From assembly GCA_029218445.1 (NCBI GenBank), contig JAQXRI010000121.1:1-58455 (forward strand): 58,455 nucleotides of DNA, written 5' to 3'. Under the pieces are notes generated by a model. It searched no databases. It was not told the origin of the DNA and saw only the letters and a program-made list of their open reading frames with translations. The stretch is from Prevotellaceae bacterium (GTDB lineage: Bacteria > Bacteroidota > Bacteroidia > Bacteroidales > Bacteroidaceae). Position numbers and translations under genes: made by a program. This document shows, in pieces, positions 35,272-44,816 of this stretch (its first letter is position 1; each line of letters starts with the position of its first letter).

Positions 35272-36840
35272 TTAATTTATTCTCTTTTCTGTCTTTACGC
35301 TGCCGTCGTTCATCTTGTATTTTACTATTGTCACGCTGTTTGATGTAGGCGTTGTCTTGCGTCCTTGTACGTCGTAATGCTCGATGGCCTTGCAGTCGGC
35401 CGTACTGCTTATTTCGTCAATGCCCGACGATTCTACCACCTTAATGGTGAAGTCGCGGCTTACGCTTTCGCCATTTTGGTCGGTTACTTTTATCGTTATA
35501 GAGCGGTTGCCGTCCGAGAGCTTCAGCACTTCAGTAGTTACCAGCTTGTCGTCAACTACTTTGAATGGAGCGGGCAGTCGCTTGTGAAGAATAGGATTGT
35601 AGGGACCGAGTATTTCCCATGTGTATGTAGGAGTTTCTGTTGACTCGTTCTCCACTGTTATCGTAGCTACTACCGTTCCGACTGGCTGTCCGGCCTCTAC
35701 CATTGTGTTCGACAGCGTAATGTTGCTTGGCTTGTTTGATGGTTGCCTTATTCCTACCACCACTCCCTGATAGGCAGGGTCGCTGTAGTCCATGTCCATG
35801 GTAAGGTCTTTGAGCGCGTTCAGCTCGAAATAGCCATCGTTGGAGCCACCCCAACCCCAGTTTACGTGGTAAGCACCGTTGCTGTAGCCGTCGAGGTTGA
35901 AGCAGTGGCCGTAGCTCTTCTTTGGGTCGGCACCGCTGAAGCAAACGGCCCTTCCAGCCGCCAGTTCGCCATAAACGATGTCGTGCCATTCCGCTTCGGT
36001 GTAGCTGCTGCGATTATAGAATTTCACTGAGGCGGGATAGGAGAAGTTACGCTGAAGGGCGGCGGGAATGTAGGATGTCTGCGTGCCTGAGCCGTCAACA
36101 CCGTAGTCCATTCTCAACGACACGCCGCAGTGCCACAGCAGCCTTGCCACGTCGTCCTTGCCGTTGGCACCGGCCAGTATGTTGTCCCAGTTGTAAGCCG
36201 GCTCTTCGTCGTAGTTAATGCTGAGTGTTCCGTAGTTGTCCGATGTATAGGAGAATGAGCCTACTGGTCGTTGAGGCCAGCGTGCCACGCTCATGGCCTG
36301 TGCCATGGCTACGGCTACGCAGCCTACTACGGCTTGTCCGTTGGCGTCTTTCGGACAATATTTGTTGTATGCGCCTGTCTGGTTCCACTTCACCTTGATT
36401 AGTGGCTCCACTTTTTCTTCCGTAGCTCTCGTCTTGGCCTTGTCGGCAGTGCCCGTTTCCCAGCCTTCGGCCACGTCGAAGTTGAATCGTGCACGCTCTA
36501 CTATCCTGCGGCTGAAACAGTTGACGACATTCTCAATTGCACTCGGCATGCCTTCAGCCACAAAGCGGCCGGTGTCGGAGAAGCCAATCAGCGGCTCCGT
36601 GTTGTCGTCGGCTGAAATGAGGGTCCAGCCTTCGGGGCTGAACGAAACTATATAGTAAGCCTTCTGTCCTTCGTACATCACCGGCGTTACGTCGGTCACA
36701 TTCCACTCCGTCGAAGCGAAGCGGCTTTTCATTATTTCCTCCGCCTTTGTCTTGGCGGCTTCCGGAGTCACGTCCTTTGCCCATGCCGAAGTGATCATGG
36801 CAATGAGGACCAATAAGGATAGAGTACAGCGTTTAATCAT
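35272..36840 (-). CDS. C10-family cysteine peptidase (streptopain/interpain-like)
   Basis: 522 residues. Signal peptide about 1-21 (ends AWA), then an N-terminal prodomain of Spi-inhibitor type (about 22-135, with YYIVSF and GWTLISADDNTEPLIGFSD). The catalytic domain (about 140-355) has Cys174 in AVVGCVAVAMAQAM and His312 in KKSYGHCFNLDGY, followed by HVNWGWGGSNDGYF. The C-terminal 160 residues form an Ig-like domain and a tail (HYDVQGRKTT...) resembling Prevotella secretion tails. C10 enzymes of Prevotella, Bacteroides and Streptococcus degrade host proteins. It lies downstream of the SusC/SusD genes on the same strand, past a hairpin at 36896-36935. Confidence 0.93.
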   Translation of the reverse strand: MIKRCTLSLLVLIAMITSAWAKDVTPEAAKTKAEEIMKSRFASTEWNVTDVTPVMYEGQKAYYIVSFSPEGWTLISADDNTEPLIGFSDTGRFVAEGMPSAIENVVNCFSRRIVERARFNFDVAEGWETGTADKAKTRATEEKVEPLIKVKWNQTGAYNKYCPKDANGQAVVGCVAVAMAQAMSVARWPQRPVGSFSYTSDNYGTLSINYDEEPAYNWDNILAGANGKDDVARLLWHCGVSLRMDYGVDGSGTQTSYIPAALQRNFSYPASVKFYNRSSYTEAEWHDIVYGELAAGRAVCFSGADPKKSYGHCFNLDGYSNGAYHVNWGWGGSNDGYFELNALKDLTMDMDYSDPAYQGVVVGIRQPSNKPSNITLSNTMVEAGQPVGTVVATITVENESTETPTYTWEILGPYNPILHKRLPAPFKVVDDKLVTTEVLKLSDGNRSITIKVTDQNGESVSRDFTIKVVESSGIDEISSTADCKAIEHYDVQGRKTTPTSNSVTIVKYKMNDGSVKTEKRIN

Positions 36841-36895
36841 AATTGTATAAGATAAAAGGATTATTCTGAGGTAATAATATTATATATAACAAAAT

Positions 36896-36935
36896 AAAGG
36901 AGGTGAGGACAGACAAGCCGTCCTCATGCTCCTTT
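36896..36935 (-). terminator. Terminator-like hairpin between the lipoprotein gene and the C10 gene
   Basis: Stem AAAGGAG plus TGAGGAC (36896-36910) pairs with GTCCTCA plus CTCCTTT (36920-36935) with small bulges; a T-rich run follows on the - strand. It may be partial, so that the C10 gene is expressed less than the susCD genes, or has its own promoter. Confidence 0.6.
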
Positions 36936-36952
36936 AACTTATGTATTGCAGC

Positions 36953-38614
36953 TTACTTGCTGATGGTCTTCAGCGAAGCCGGGTTCACTTTAACGCTTAC
37001 GGCTTTTTTTGCATTAGTGGCAAAAGCCTTGGCACTGCGGGTCTTGGCAGCAGCAGAAGGTCTGTAGAACACAAGGTTCGACATCTTTTCAAACCAACCT
37101 AAAGCACTTTCATAGTTCTCGTCACAGGCTACGATGCCCATGTCGGTTGATGTAAGCGTGCCGTCAGGATTAATGGTGAACGGAATGGCATCCTTGCCGC
37201 TCTGACTGTAGGTAATGAGTCCGTAAGTTTGGTTTTTGCCTTCTACGGTACCCAACTCAAAATATGGATAAATGTAAACCATGCCCGAATTGAGGTCATA
37301 GTAGCCGATAATCTCTGAACCTTCAAGGTAGAAGTTCTTGATGATCAGTCGGCCCTCCAAATCTGCATCTTCCTCGATTGTTACGGTCAGCTCGTCGTCA
37401 TACCACTCAGGCTCATCGTCGTAGGCAGAAGTGTATTTGTAGCTGAACGAACCGAGAATCATGTCCTTCGTAGCGGCGAAGTACTTCCACCACACGTCTT
37501 TGCTTGTGGTTTCGAAAGCCTCGTTGCCATTGCCGCAGATGTCAAACAGCACGTCGGCCTTCACCTTGATGGTGATGATGGCGCCTGGCTCGGCTGCCTC
37601 GGGCAGGTGGAATGTTACCTTGTTGCCGCTAACGCTCCAGTCAGTTGGGTCGAGGGCGATGGTGAGCGACTTCTTCTTTGTCGTATAAACTACAGAGATG
37701 TCACCGGCCTTTACTTCCTCGTCGTTGCGGAATACAGGCATGTCGAACTCCATTGTACCTTCGAAGGTCGTGTAGTCGCTGATGAGAGTTCCGGCTTCGG
37801 GACTGAGGTTGCTTGCCTTGATGGCCCATGACTTGTTGGTAAGGTGCAGCGCAACGCCTTGCAGTGCGCCTGTTGACCAGTTGAAGTCGCTGTTCATGGC
37901 AGGACAACCGTTGCCGAAGCTGTCAACGAATGCACCCTCTGGCCAAGAGAAGAACACGTAGGCGCCGGCCGGTACGTTCTGAACCTTAAACACAGCCTTG
38001 TTGTTGGCCACTGTAATGATGATGTCTTCCGAAGGCACTTCGATGGCCTTGAACTCCGGATCCCATTCGCGGTAGTACTTTGCGGTCACCTTGCCTGGCT
38101 GCAGCTGTACGCTTTCCGAGAATGTCACTGCTATTTCTTCACCCTCAACATCTTCAGGAACGTCGATGGCTACAGGAGCATTGCCGTCGGTAGTCTTCAC
38201 AACGATAGTAGTCACCTTGCCTACCACGCCCTTGTCGCTGGCCGCAACGGCATAAACGACGTAGGAAGTGTTTGGCGAGCAGAGTGGTGCACCCTTTGCG
38301 TTGCGCATGTTGACAGTCACCGATGCGCTCTTGTCATACTTTGTGATGGCGCTGGCTATTGCGCCCGGAACGAGTGTCTTATACACCGATTCTGCACTGA
38401 TGTCTTCAGCCGCGCTGCCCGGGGCGACTGCATAAGAATAATAGTTGGTGCCCTGAGCCGGATTGACTGTGAACGTGAACGTCGAGTCGGTTGTCGTGGT
38501 CAAATCTATGGCAACGGAAGGACCGTCACCATAGCTTTGAGTATGCTCATCGTCCCAGGTGGTACAGCTTGCCATGCCGAGAACGACTGCTAAACTAAAT
38601 AATATCTTTTTCAT
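36953..38614 (-). CDS. Surface lipoprotein with Ig-like domains, function unknown
   Basis: 553 residues with lipobox GMASC (Cys17). After it come beta-sandwich segments: a first fibronectin-like unit (about 35-150, VAIDLTTTTDSTFTFTVNP), then Ig-like repeats (about 150-380, with EIAVTFSESVQLQPG and GNKVTFHLPEAAEPG). The C-terminal region (about 385-520: MILGSFSYKYTS, LIIKNFYLEGSEIIGYYDL) resembles the C-terminal region of the neighbouring Calx-beta lipoprotein. Encoded 23 bases after that gene in the susCD operon. Position and lipobox fit a surface-exposed binding protein; ligand unknown. Confidence 0.85.
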   Translation of the reverse strand: MKKILFSLAVVLGMASCTTWDDEHTQSYGDGPSVAIDLTTTTDSTFTFTVNPAQGTNYYSYAVAPGSAAEDISAESVYKTLVPGAIASAITKYDKSASVTVNMRNAKGAPLCSPNTSYVVYAVAASDKGVVGKVTTIVVKTTDGNAPVAIDVPEDVEGEEIAVTFSESVQLQPGKVTAKYYREWDPEFKAIEVPSEDIIITVANNKAVFKVQNVPAGAYVFFSWPEGAFVDSFGNGCPAMNSDFNWSTGALQGVALHLTNKSWAIKASNLSPEAGTLISDYTTFEGTMEFDMPVFRNDEEVKAGDISVVYTTKKKSLTIALDPTDWSVSGNKVTFHLPEAAEPGAIITIKVKADVLFDICGNGNEAFETTSKDVWWKYFAATKDMILGSFSYKYTSAYDDEPEWYDDELTVTIEEDADLEGRLIIKNFYLEGSEIIGYYDLNSGMVYIYPYFELGTVEGKNQTYGLITYSQSGKDAIPFTINPDGTLTSTDMGIVACDENYESALGWFEKMSNLVFYRPSAAAKTRSAKAFATNAKKAVSVKVNPASLKTISK

Positions 38615-38637
38615 ATTTACTAATTCTGCTTTTACTG

Positions 38638-39537
38638 TTATTTACTTTTCTTCAGAACCACACCATTAGTGAACAGGTTGTACCAGCCGGCTGTCGATGT
38701 AGCAGCATCGTCGGTGTAAACCAACGAACCAAACCAGTAGTCAGGGAACGAGATGATGGCGTCGCCATCGTCGTCGGTGGTAATGACACCCACGATGAAG
38801 TCGTTGACATCCTCTTCGCCTTCTTCACCCTTGTAAGCCTCAAGCCAGATGTGAGGATAGCTCGACGAAACGGCAAGGGTCTGCTTTACAGGTATTCTGA
38901 TTTCATCCTTAGCGTCGCTTACAGTGCCATAGATTGGGCTTGACGAAGAAGAACCGCCCAAAACGAAGTTGTAGATCCAAACCTTCGAAACGTCGGAGTC
39001 GTCCTTCGTAATCCTTATCTGCCATTCGCTCTCGCCGTTGAAGTAAGAGTTACCCTTTGCGTTGAATGTGCCGAGCATGAATGCCAATGGGTGCTCGTCG
39101 TCCTCTATGGTGACGCTCACCGTCTTGTCGGCGCCGAGCTTCACGCCCTGAGCGTTGACAAGGTTGATGGTGAAGCGCACGTCGCCGCCGTAAGTGTCGT
39201 TGTCGATGGCCTTTATCTTGATGGTCTGTGTTGGTGCGGCCTTTGTAAACTTCAGCGTCTTGCTGTCGTTGAGTATGGTGTAGTGCTTGCCCTCCACAGC
39301 AGGAGCCAAGGAGTCGGGCACAATCTCGAAGTCAACCGAGCCTTCAATGCCGTTGAGCGAAGTGAGCAGGACGTCTATTTCAGTGCCCTCGCTGTTTTCG
39401 GCAAACGAAACCGACGAAGACCTCAGGGCCACGAAAGCGTCGCTGTCGTTGAACTCCGGCAGGTCGTTGCTGCATGAAGAGAACGCCATGGCAGCCAGAG
39501 CAACAAGTCCAAATGTTATCTTATTCAATAATTTCAT
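38638..39537 (-). CDS. Surface lipoprotein with Calx-beta domain
   Basis: 299 residues with lipobox AFSSC (Cys22). Residues about 38-150 match a Calx-beta domain: SSVSFAENSEGTEIDVLLTS, GKHYTILND and TKAAPTQTIKIKAIDNDTYG, closing with VSVTIEDDEHP; Asp and Glu residues would bind calcium. Residues about 152-295 are a second beta domain starting FMLGTFNAKGNSYF, with WIYNFVLGGS and YGTV blocks shared in pattern with the next lipoprotein. Lies 21 bases after susD. Probably a surface binding protein of the SusC/SusD complex. Confidence 0.87.
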   Translation of the reverse strand: MKLLNKITFGLVALAAMAFSSCSNDLPEFNDSDAFVALRSSSVSFAENSEGTEIDVLLTSLNGIEGSVDFEIVPDSLAPAVEGKHYTILNDSKTLKFTKAAPTQTIKIKAIDNDTYGGDVRFTINLVNAQGVKLGADKTVSVTIEDDEHPLAFMLGTFNAKGNSYFNGESEWQIRITKDDSDVSKVWIYNFVLGGSSSSSPIYGTVSDAKDEIRIPVKQTLAVSSSYPHIWLEAYKGEEGEEDVNDFIVGVITTDDDGDAIISFPDYWFGSLVYTDDAATSTAGWYNLFTNGVVLKKSK

Positions 39538-39558
39538 AATTGTTTCTTCTCTTAAAAA

Positions 39559-40974
39559 TTAATAGCCGGGATTCTGTTTCATGTTCTCGTTGGCATCCAT
39601 CTCACGCTTTGGTATCGGCATGGCCCACATGTAGCTTGGGAATGCAACGTCCTTGTTCTTCACCTCGTCGAAGTCGGTGCGGGTGAGCGAAGTGTTGGTG
39701 CGTGCATAGTCGTAGGCTATGTGGCCTTCGAATGCCAATTCCTTGCGGCGGTCGGTGAACACGCCGGCGCGTGTGGCTGCCGATGGAGTGGCGTTTCTCT
39801 TCGTAGCCAAGGCCTTGAGGTCGCTCTCGGCCGTTACGCCGCTGATTGAGGCTCCGTTGATGATGGCCTCGGCACGGTTGAGGTACATTTCCGAAAGGCG
39901 AAGGATGGGCACGTTGGTCTGACGTGGAGCACCGCCTTCCTTTCCATAGTACTTAAGGCAGAACCAGTCGTTGCCGTTCTGCTGGAACAGTGCCTGGCGC
40001 ACGTCGCCGTCCTCATACAGGTTGTAGAGGTCGCTTGTGGCGCAGATGTCGGGGTTGCCGTCAAGCGAGGTCAGGTGAGAGAGGTGCTGCCAACCGGAGT
40101 TGTCCCAGTACTCGTTCTTCTGCGAGCCATACACCTCAAGTATTATCTCGCCGCCGGCGGGAGCCGTGGCTGCGCTGAACATCTTGGTGTAGTCGGCTGC
40201 GCCGGCCAGGTTGTACTTGCCGCTGTTGATTACCTTTGTGGCATAGTCGGCCGACTTCTGCCACTCTTCCATGTAGAGGTAAACGCGCGAGAGCAGAGCC
40301 TGAATGGCCGACTTCGACACTACGGCCGCCTTGTCGGTGGCGTCGCTGCGTGTGTAGCTGTCAGACATCAGCGTCTCGGCCTCGGTCAGGTCCTTCACCA
40401 CCTGATTGTAAACGGCCTTCTTGCCGTTGCGGGCAGGCTTGGCGTTCTCAGTAACCAGCACGATGGGCACACCAAGGGTGTCGGCCTGGTAGTTGTAGGG
40501 CTGGCAATAGGTGATGGCCAGCTCGAAGTGGCACAATGCCCTTGCAAACAGAGCCTCAGCCTTGAGGTTGTTTACCTGCTGTGCCGTTACGTTGCCGCCC
40601 TCCTTGCCTTCAAGGTTGTTGATGACGTTGTTGGCGCGTGCTATTGTATAGTAGGCATAGCCCCACAGGCTTGACGTATAGCTCTCGTTGAAGTTCCACT
40701 GTGTCTCGTTGAGGAAGCGTCCTGAACCTGGCACCGATGTCGGGTTCTTTGCATTGCCGCAACGCATCTCCGACTGAATAATATACGAACCGTCATACCA
40801 CGCGTCGCTCTGCAGCATGCCCAAGAGGGCTGCGCCGGCCATGTCGAGGTTGTTGAATTCGGCAAAGGTCAACTCATTACTTTGCTTTAGTGCAGGTTCT
40901 TCAGTCAGGAAGTCGCTGCACGACGAAAGCAAACCAGCCGACACAATGGCCAAACCTAATATTGTCTTTTTCAT
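39559..40974 (-). CDS. SusD/RagB-family lipoprotein
   Basis: 471 residues, lipobox GLLSSC (Cys19) followed by SDFLTEEP. SusD features: ALFARALCHFELAITYCQPY, SAIQALLSRVYLYMEEWQKS, the ending block RLSEMYLNRAEAIIN, then RRKELAFEGHIAYDY and terminal QNPGY. It lies 36 bases after the SusC gene. The locus contains a peptidase but no carbohydrate enzyme, so it may act like RagB in peptide capture; this is inference from neighbours. Confidence 0.96.
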   Translation of the reverse strand: MKKTILGLAIVSAGLLSSCSDFLTEEPALKQSNELTFAEFNNLDMAGAALLGMLQSDAWYDGSYIIQSEMRCGNAKNPTSVPGSGRFLNETQWNFNESYTSSLWGYAYYTIARANNVINNLEGKEGGNVTAQQVNNLKAEALFARALCHFELAITYCQPYNYQADTLGVPIVLVTENAKPARNGKKAVYNQVVKDLTEAETLMSDSYTRSDATDKAAVVSKSAIQALLSRVYLYMEEWQKSADYATKVINSGKYNLAGAADYTKMFSAATAPAGGEIILEVYGSQKNEYWDNSGWQHLSHLTSLDGNPDICATSDLYNLYEDGDVRQALFQQNGNDWFCLKYYGKEGGAPRQTNVPILRLSEMYLNRAEAIINGASISGVTAESDLKALATKRNATPSAATRAGVFTDRRKELAFEGHIAYDYARTNTSLTRTDFDEVKNKDVAFPSYMWAMPIPKREMDANENMKQNPGY

Positions 40975-41010
40975 ATTGATGTTCCTTTTATGTTGTGTAT
41001 ATAATATATA

Positions 41011-43992
41011 TTATAAGGTGAGGTCCAAACCGAGAACGAAGGTCTTGGTCACAGGATAGATACCATATCCCATACCGTCAACGCCGCGCTCTGGATCCCA
41101 GAAGTTCACATTGTGGAATGTAAATACGTTAAGTCCGCTGGCATATACTCTCGCGCCGGCAATGCCAATCTTGTTCAGCAGGTTGCGGTCAACATTGTAT
41201 GAGAGTGTAACGTCCTTGATGCGGAAGTAGCCGCCGTTTTCGAGGAAGCGGGTAGAAGAGAAGCTGTATGAGTTTGAAGAGTTGCCGGCCACTGGCTTAG
41301 GATTGCAGCCTGTGTCGCCCGGGTTCTTCCAGTAGTTGAGTGCGCTTGCCGACTGGTTCATCACCATTGTCGAGCCGTCGCCCTGCAGGTAGCGGTTCTC
41401 GATAATCATTATCTTGTTGCCGCCCTTGAACTCGCATACTACGCTCAGCGAGAGGTCCTTCCACGACAGTGTGGTGTTGACACCGCCGGTGTAGGTAGGC
41501 TCGGGGCTGCCGGCATTGATCCAGCGTGCCTTGTTGTAGTCGTTGCTCAGCGAGCCGTCCTCGGTCACCCAAAGGGCTTCGCCGTTCACTGGGTTTACGC
41601 CGTAGTACTCCTTCAGATAGTAAGTGAACATCTTCTCGCCTACGATGTGCTTCAGACGGCTGTCCACAGAGTATGAAATCATCTCGTCGTCGCCAAGGTC
41701 GAGCACCTTCGACTTGTTGTGGGCAATGTTGAAGCCAAGGTCCCAACGCCAGTCGTCGGTGTTGATGATGTTGGCGTCAAACTGGAACTCTACGCCGGTG
41801 TTGCGCATCGAACCTACGTTGGCCCAAGCAGTGTTGAAGCCCGATGTCGATGACTGTGCCTTCTGCAGAAGCATGTCGGTGGTCTTGCGGGTATAGAAGT
41901 CGATGCTGCCCGAGAAGCGCTTAAGGAAGTGGAAGTCGAGACCGAAGTTCCACGAGTTGTTCTTCTCCCAAGAAAGGTCGGGGTTGGCGGGAGTTGAAGG
42001 ACGCAGACCGGTTACGCCGTTGTAGGTTGACTGTGTGTAGGTACCATACTGCATGTAGCGTGTGATGTTGTTGTTACCGTTCACACCGTAGCTTGCACGC
42101 AGCTTCAGCACCTGCAGCCACTCGTTGGTGCTCTCCATGAACTTCTCCTTGTTGATGTTCCAAGAGCCGCCCACCGACCAGAATGTACCCCAGCGCTTGT
42201 TCTCGCCGAACAGCGAGCTGCCGTCGGTACGTATTGAAGCCTGCAGGTAGTACTTGCCGTCGAAGTTGTAGTCGAGGATGCCGAACCACGACATCAATGT
42301 CTCGTCCTCTATGCTGTAGTCGATGTTGTTGGTTTCGTTACCCCAAACGTGGTAAGGAATCTGCGGATTGAGGTTCTTAGAGTACTGGAAGTTTGTTTCA
42401 TACTCGTAGTGCTTTGCCTCCTGGCCAAGCAGTGCGCGCACGCTGTGCTTGCCGTAAACGTCCTGGAATGTGGCCGTGTTTGAAGTGGTGAGGTTGCGGC
42501 GGGTGGTCTGTGAAGTCTGAAGCACAGGATAGCCCGACTGGTTGTTGTGGGCCTCAAGAGCCCAGTAGCGGCGGCCATGCACAAGGTTGAACTCTACAGC
42601 GTTGGTGGTCTTGAAGGTCAGCTGCTTGATGGGCTGCCACTGCAGGTACATGCTGGCCTGAACGGCATACTTCTTCTGCCACTGGTCGTCGTATGCGGCT
42701 GTGGCGCGCGGGTTGGTGTTGCTGTTGTTTGGCAGGTTGGTGTTGAACATGCCGTCTTCAGTGTAAACCTGGTCCCATGGGCAGATGGTCATGCCGGCGA
42801 AGACAGGGTTGGAATAGTAGAGTTCACCCATTGGGGTGTCCTCGCCGTAGTTGTAGCTGAGGTTGATGCGCGTACCGGTCGAGAGATACTTGTTGATCTG
42901 GTGGTCGGCGTTGATACGGCCCTGCAGACGTTCGAAGCTGAATCCGTAGAACACACCCTCGTTCTTGTGGTAAGACAGCGAGCTGTAGTACTTCGTCTTT
43001 GAAGAGCCGCCTGAGAGTGTCAGCTCATACTCCTGCATCTTGCCAGTGCGTGTCACTACGTCCATCCAGTTGTAAAGAGGCTGCGACAGCATGGTCATTG
43101 GGCGGTAGCTGTTGACGGGGTTGGCAGGATTGTCGGGGTCGAGACCGGCGTTGACTATGGCCTGACGCTGGAAGCTGAGCAGCTCCTCAGCGTTCATCAT
43201 GCGGAAGTTGTTGTCGTTGGCCAACTGCGAGATACCATATTTTACGCGTGCCGTGATGTTGCTCTTGCCCTCCTTACCGCTCTTGGTTGTGATGAGGATG
43301 ACACCGTTGGCAGCGCGCGAACCATAGACAGAAGCGGCTGCGGCGTCCTTCAACACGGTGATGTTCTCGATGTCGCTTGGGTTGATGGCGGCCAGCATGC
43401 TGTTGGAGTTGGTGAGCTCGGCGTCGTCGCCGTTGATGATTGGAATACCGTCAACAACGTAGAGAGGCTCGTTGCCAGCATTGATTGAGCTGATACCGCG
43501 AATACGTATCTGCGAGGCGGCACCAGGCTGGCTTGAACTCTGGGTAACCTGCACGCCGGCGAGCTTACCCGAAAGCATCTTGTCGAATGAGGTAGCAGGA
43601 ATGTCTGCAATGTCCTTTGCACCTACAGAAGTGATTGAACCGGTCTTGGCCTCGCGGCGCTGTGTACCGTAAGCCACAACGACGATTTCGTCGAGGTTCT
43701 TCGAATCATTTCTAAGGATGATTTTCATGTTACTACGGGCACTAACCTGAATAGGCTCCATGCCTACAAAACTGACCGAAAGCATCTTCTTTCCGTCAGG
43801 ACACGAAATGCTGAACTTTCCGTTCGCGTCGGTCACAGTACCGATGTTCGTGCCGACAACTCTTACAGCAGCGCCAATGACCGGCTGTCCGTCCTCGTCA
43901 GAGATGACGGTACCTGTCACCTGCATCTGCGCCATGGCCATTCCTACACACAGGAACAGACATGCCAAAAGCATTTTGATTCTTTTTTCCAT
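41011..43992 (-). CDS. SusC/RagA-family TonB-dependent outer-membrane receptor
   Basis: 993 residues, complete. Signal peptide about 1-21 (ends MAQ), carboxypeptidase-regulatory-like domain (about 24-100: VTGTVISDEDGQPVIGAAV), a TonB-box-like LDEIVVVAYGTQ near 105, plug domain (PLYVVDGIPI, VLKDAAAASVYGSRAANG, GVILITTKSG) and a 22-strand-type barrel to the end (TFVLGLDLTL). First gene of a - strand operon with susD and two lipoproteins. Works with SusD to take up large ligands. A complete -33/-7 promoter lies directly upstream. Confidence 0.97.
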   Translation of the reverse strand: MEKRIKMLLACLFLCVGMAMAQMQVTGTVISDEDGQPVIGAAVRVVGTNIGTVTDANGKFSISCPDGKKMLSVSFVGMEPIQVSARSNMKIILRNDSKNLDEIVVVAYGTQRREAKTGSITSVGAKDIADIPATSFDKMLSGKLAGVQVTQSSSQPGAASQIRIRGISSINAGNEPLYVVDGIPIINGDDAELTNSNSMLAAINPSDIENITVLKDAAAASVYGSRAANGVILITTKSGKEGKSNITARVKYGISQLANDNNFRMMNAEELLSFQRQAIVNAGLDPDNPANPVNSYRPMTMLSQPLYNWMDVVTRTGKMQEYELTLSGGSSKTKYYSSLSYHKNEGVFYGFSFERLQGRINADHQINKYLSTGTRINLSYNYGEDTPMGELYYSNPVFAGMTICPWDQVYTEDGMFNTNLPNNSNTNPRATAAYDDQWQKKYAVQASMYLQWQPIKQLTFKTTNAVEFNLVHGRRYWALEAHNNQSGYPVLQTSQTTRRNLTTSNTATFQDVYGKHSVRALLGQEAKHYEYETNFQYSKNLNPQIPYHVWGNETNNIDYSIEDETLMSWFGILDYNFDGKYYLQASIRTDGSSLFGENKRWGTFWSVGGSWNINKEKFMESTNEWLQVLKLRASYGVNGNNNITRYMQYGTYTQSTYNGVTGLRPSTPANPDLSWEKNNSWNFGLDFHFLKRFSGSIDFYTRKTTDMLLQKAQSSTSGFNTAWANVGSMRNTGVEFQFDANIINTDDWRWDLGFNIAHNKSKVLDLGDDEMISYSVDSRLKHIVGEKMFTYYLKEYYGVNPVNGEALWVTEDGSLSNDYNKARWINAGSPEPTYTGGVNTTLSWKDLSLSVVCEFKGGNKIMIIENRYLQGDGSTMVMNQSASALNYWKNPGDTGCNPKPVAGNSSNSYSFSSTRFLENGGYFRIKDVTLSYNVDRNLLNKIGIAGARVYASGLNVFTFHNVNFWDPERGVDGMGYGIYPVTKTFVLGLDLTL

Positions 43993-44035
43993 AAAATCTC
44001 TCTCTTTTTTAAACTAAAAATTTTAAAATTCGGTG

Positions 44036-44066
44036 CAAATTTATACCAAATTAATTTAATAACAAA
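44036..44066 (-). promoter_or_regulatory. Full Bacteroidetes promoter for the second susCD operon
   Basis: On the - strand: TTTG (44063-44066), a 19-base spacer, TAAATTTG (44036-44043), about 43 bases before the susC start codon. Confidence 0.82.
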
Positions 44067-44374
44067 ATAAAATAGCCAATAAATTCACATTTAGGGTATA
44101 AAAATATCATATATTACTAAAAAACAACCAAAAAGCAACGCTTTTGGAGGTTTTGATGCTTATAAGTATCATTTTTACAATTATAGTCTGATTTGCCTGC
44201 TATTTTTATTTTGAAGAATACAAAAGACATTTAAAAGAAGACGATGGGAGAGGCTGAAATTTATAAATATTCATGTAATATTTCAAAATATCCTTTGGTA
44301 AAAATTAACTTCTGGCCTTTGAGCTCGACGATAATACTTTTGAATAAATGTATCTTTACTATGAACTGTTTGAC

Positions 44375-44816
44375 ATGATTTACGAGTCGGCCATGGCAAA
44401 CCACCGCACCTATCTGCTCGACATAAAGGAAGGCATCGACAACGACGAGGCTGCTTTATATAATAAGGTGAACAGAATAAACTGTAATCTCAGCCGAAAG
44501 CTGAAGCAATGGTGGAAAAGGATAAACCACAGTGGGCAGAAACACTGAGTACATCGACAGCTACATACGTGAGATAGAGTCGGAGAAGAACATCTCGAAC
44601 GCCTCAGACAAAGTGTTTGGCCGTCAGAAACGCTCTCAGGAAGAGGAGGAGCGGAAAACCATACTGAAGAATCCGAAAAAGATAATGGAGATGCAGAAGC
44701 AGATACTTGACCTACGACAAACTTGGGAAAAGTCAGGCACTGCCTTTGGGAAAAGTTGGGCATCACCTTGGAAGATTCCGTTCAAAGCTTTTGAACGGCC
44801 GTTCAAAGTACTTTGA
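44375..44816 (+). pseudogene. Possible small gene broken by a frameshift near 44530
   Basis: A frame from 44375 (MIYESAMANHRTYLLDIKE...) ends at 44548; another, open from 44532 (GTG), continues as a charged helical segment (NTEYIDSYIREIESEKNIS, then RSQEEEERKT) to 44816. The two overlap and read like one helical protein split by a frame change, but neither half is long or clearly coding. A TACTTTTG element at 44335-44342 precedes it. It could equally be noise; confidence is low. Confidence 0.3.
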
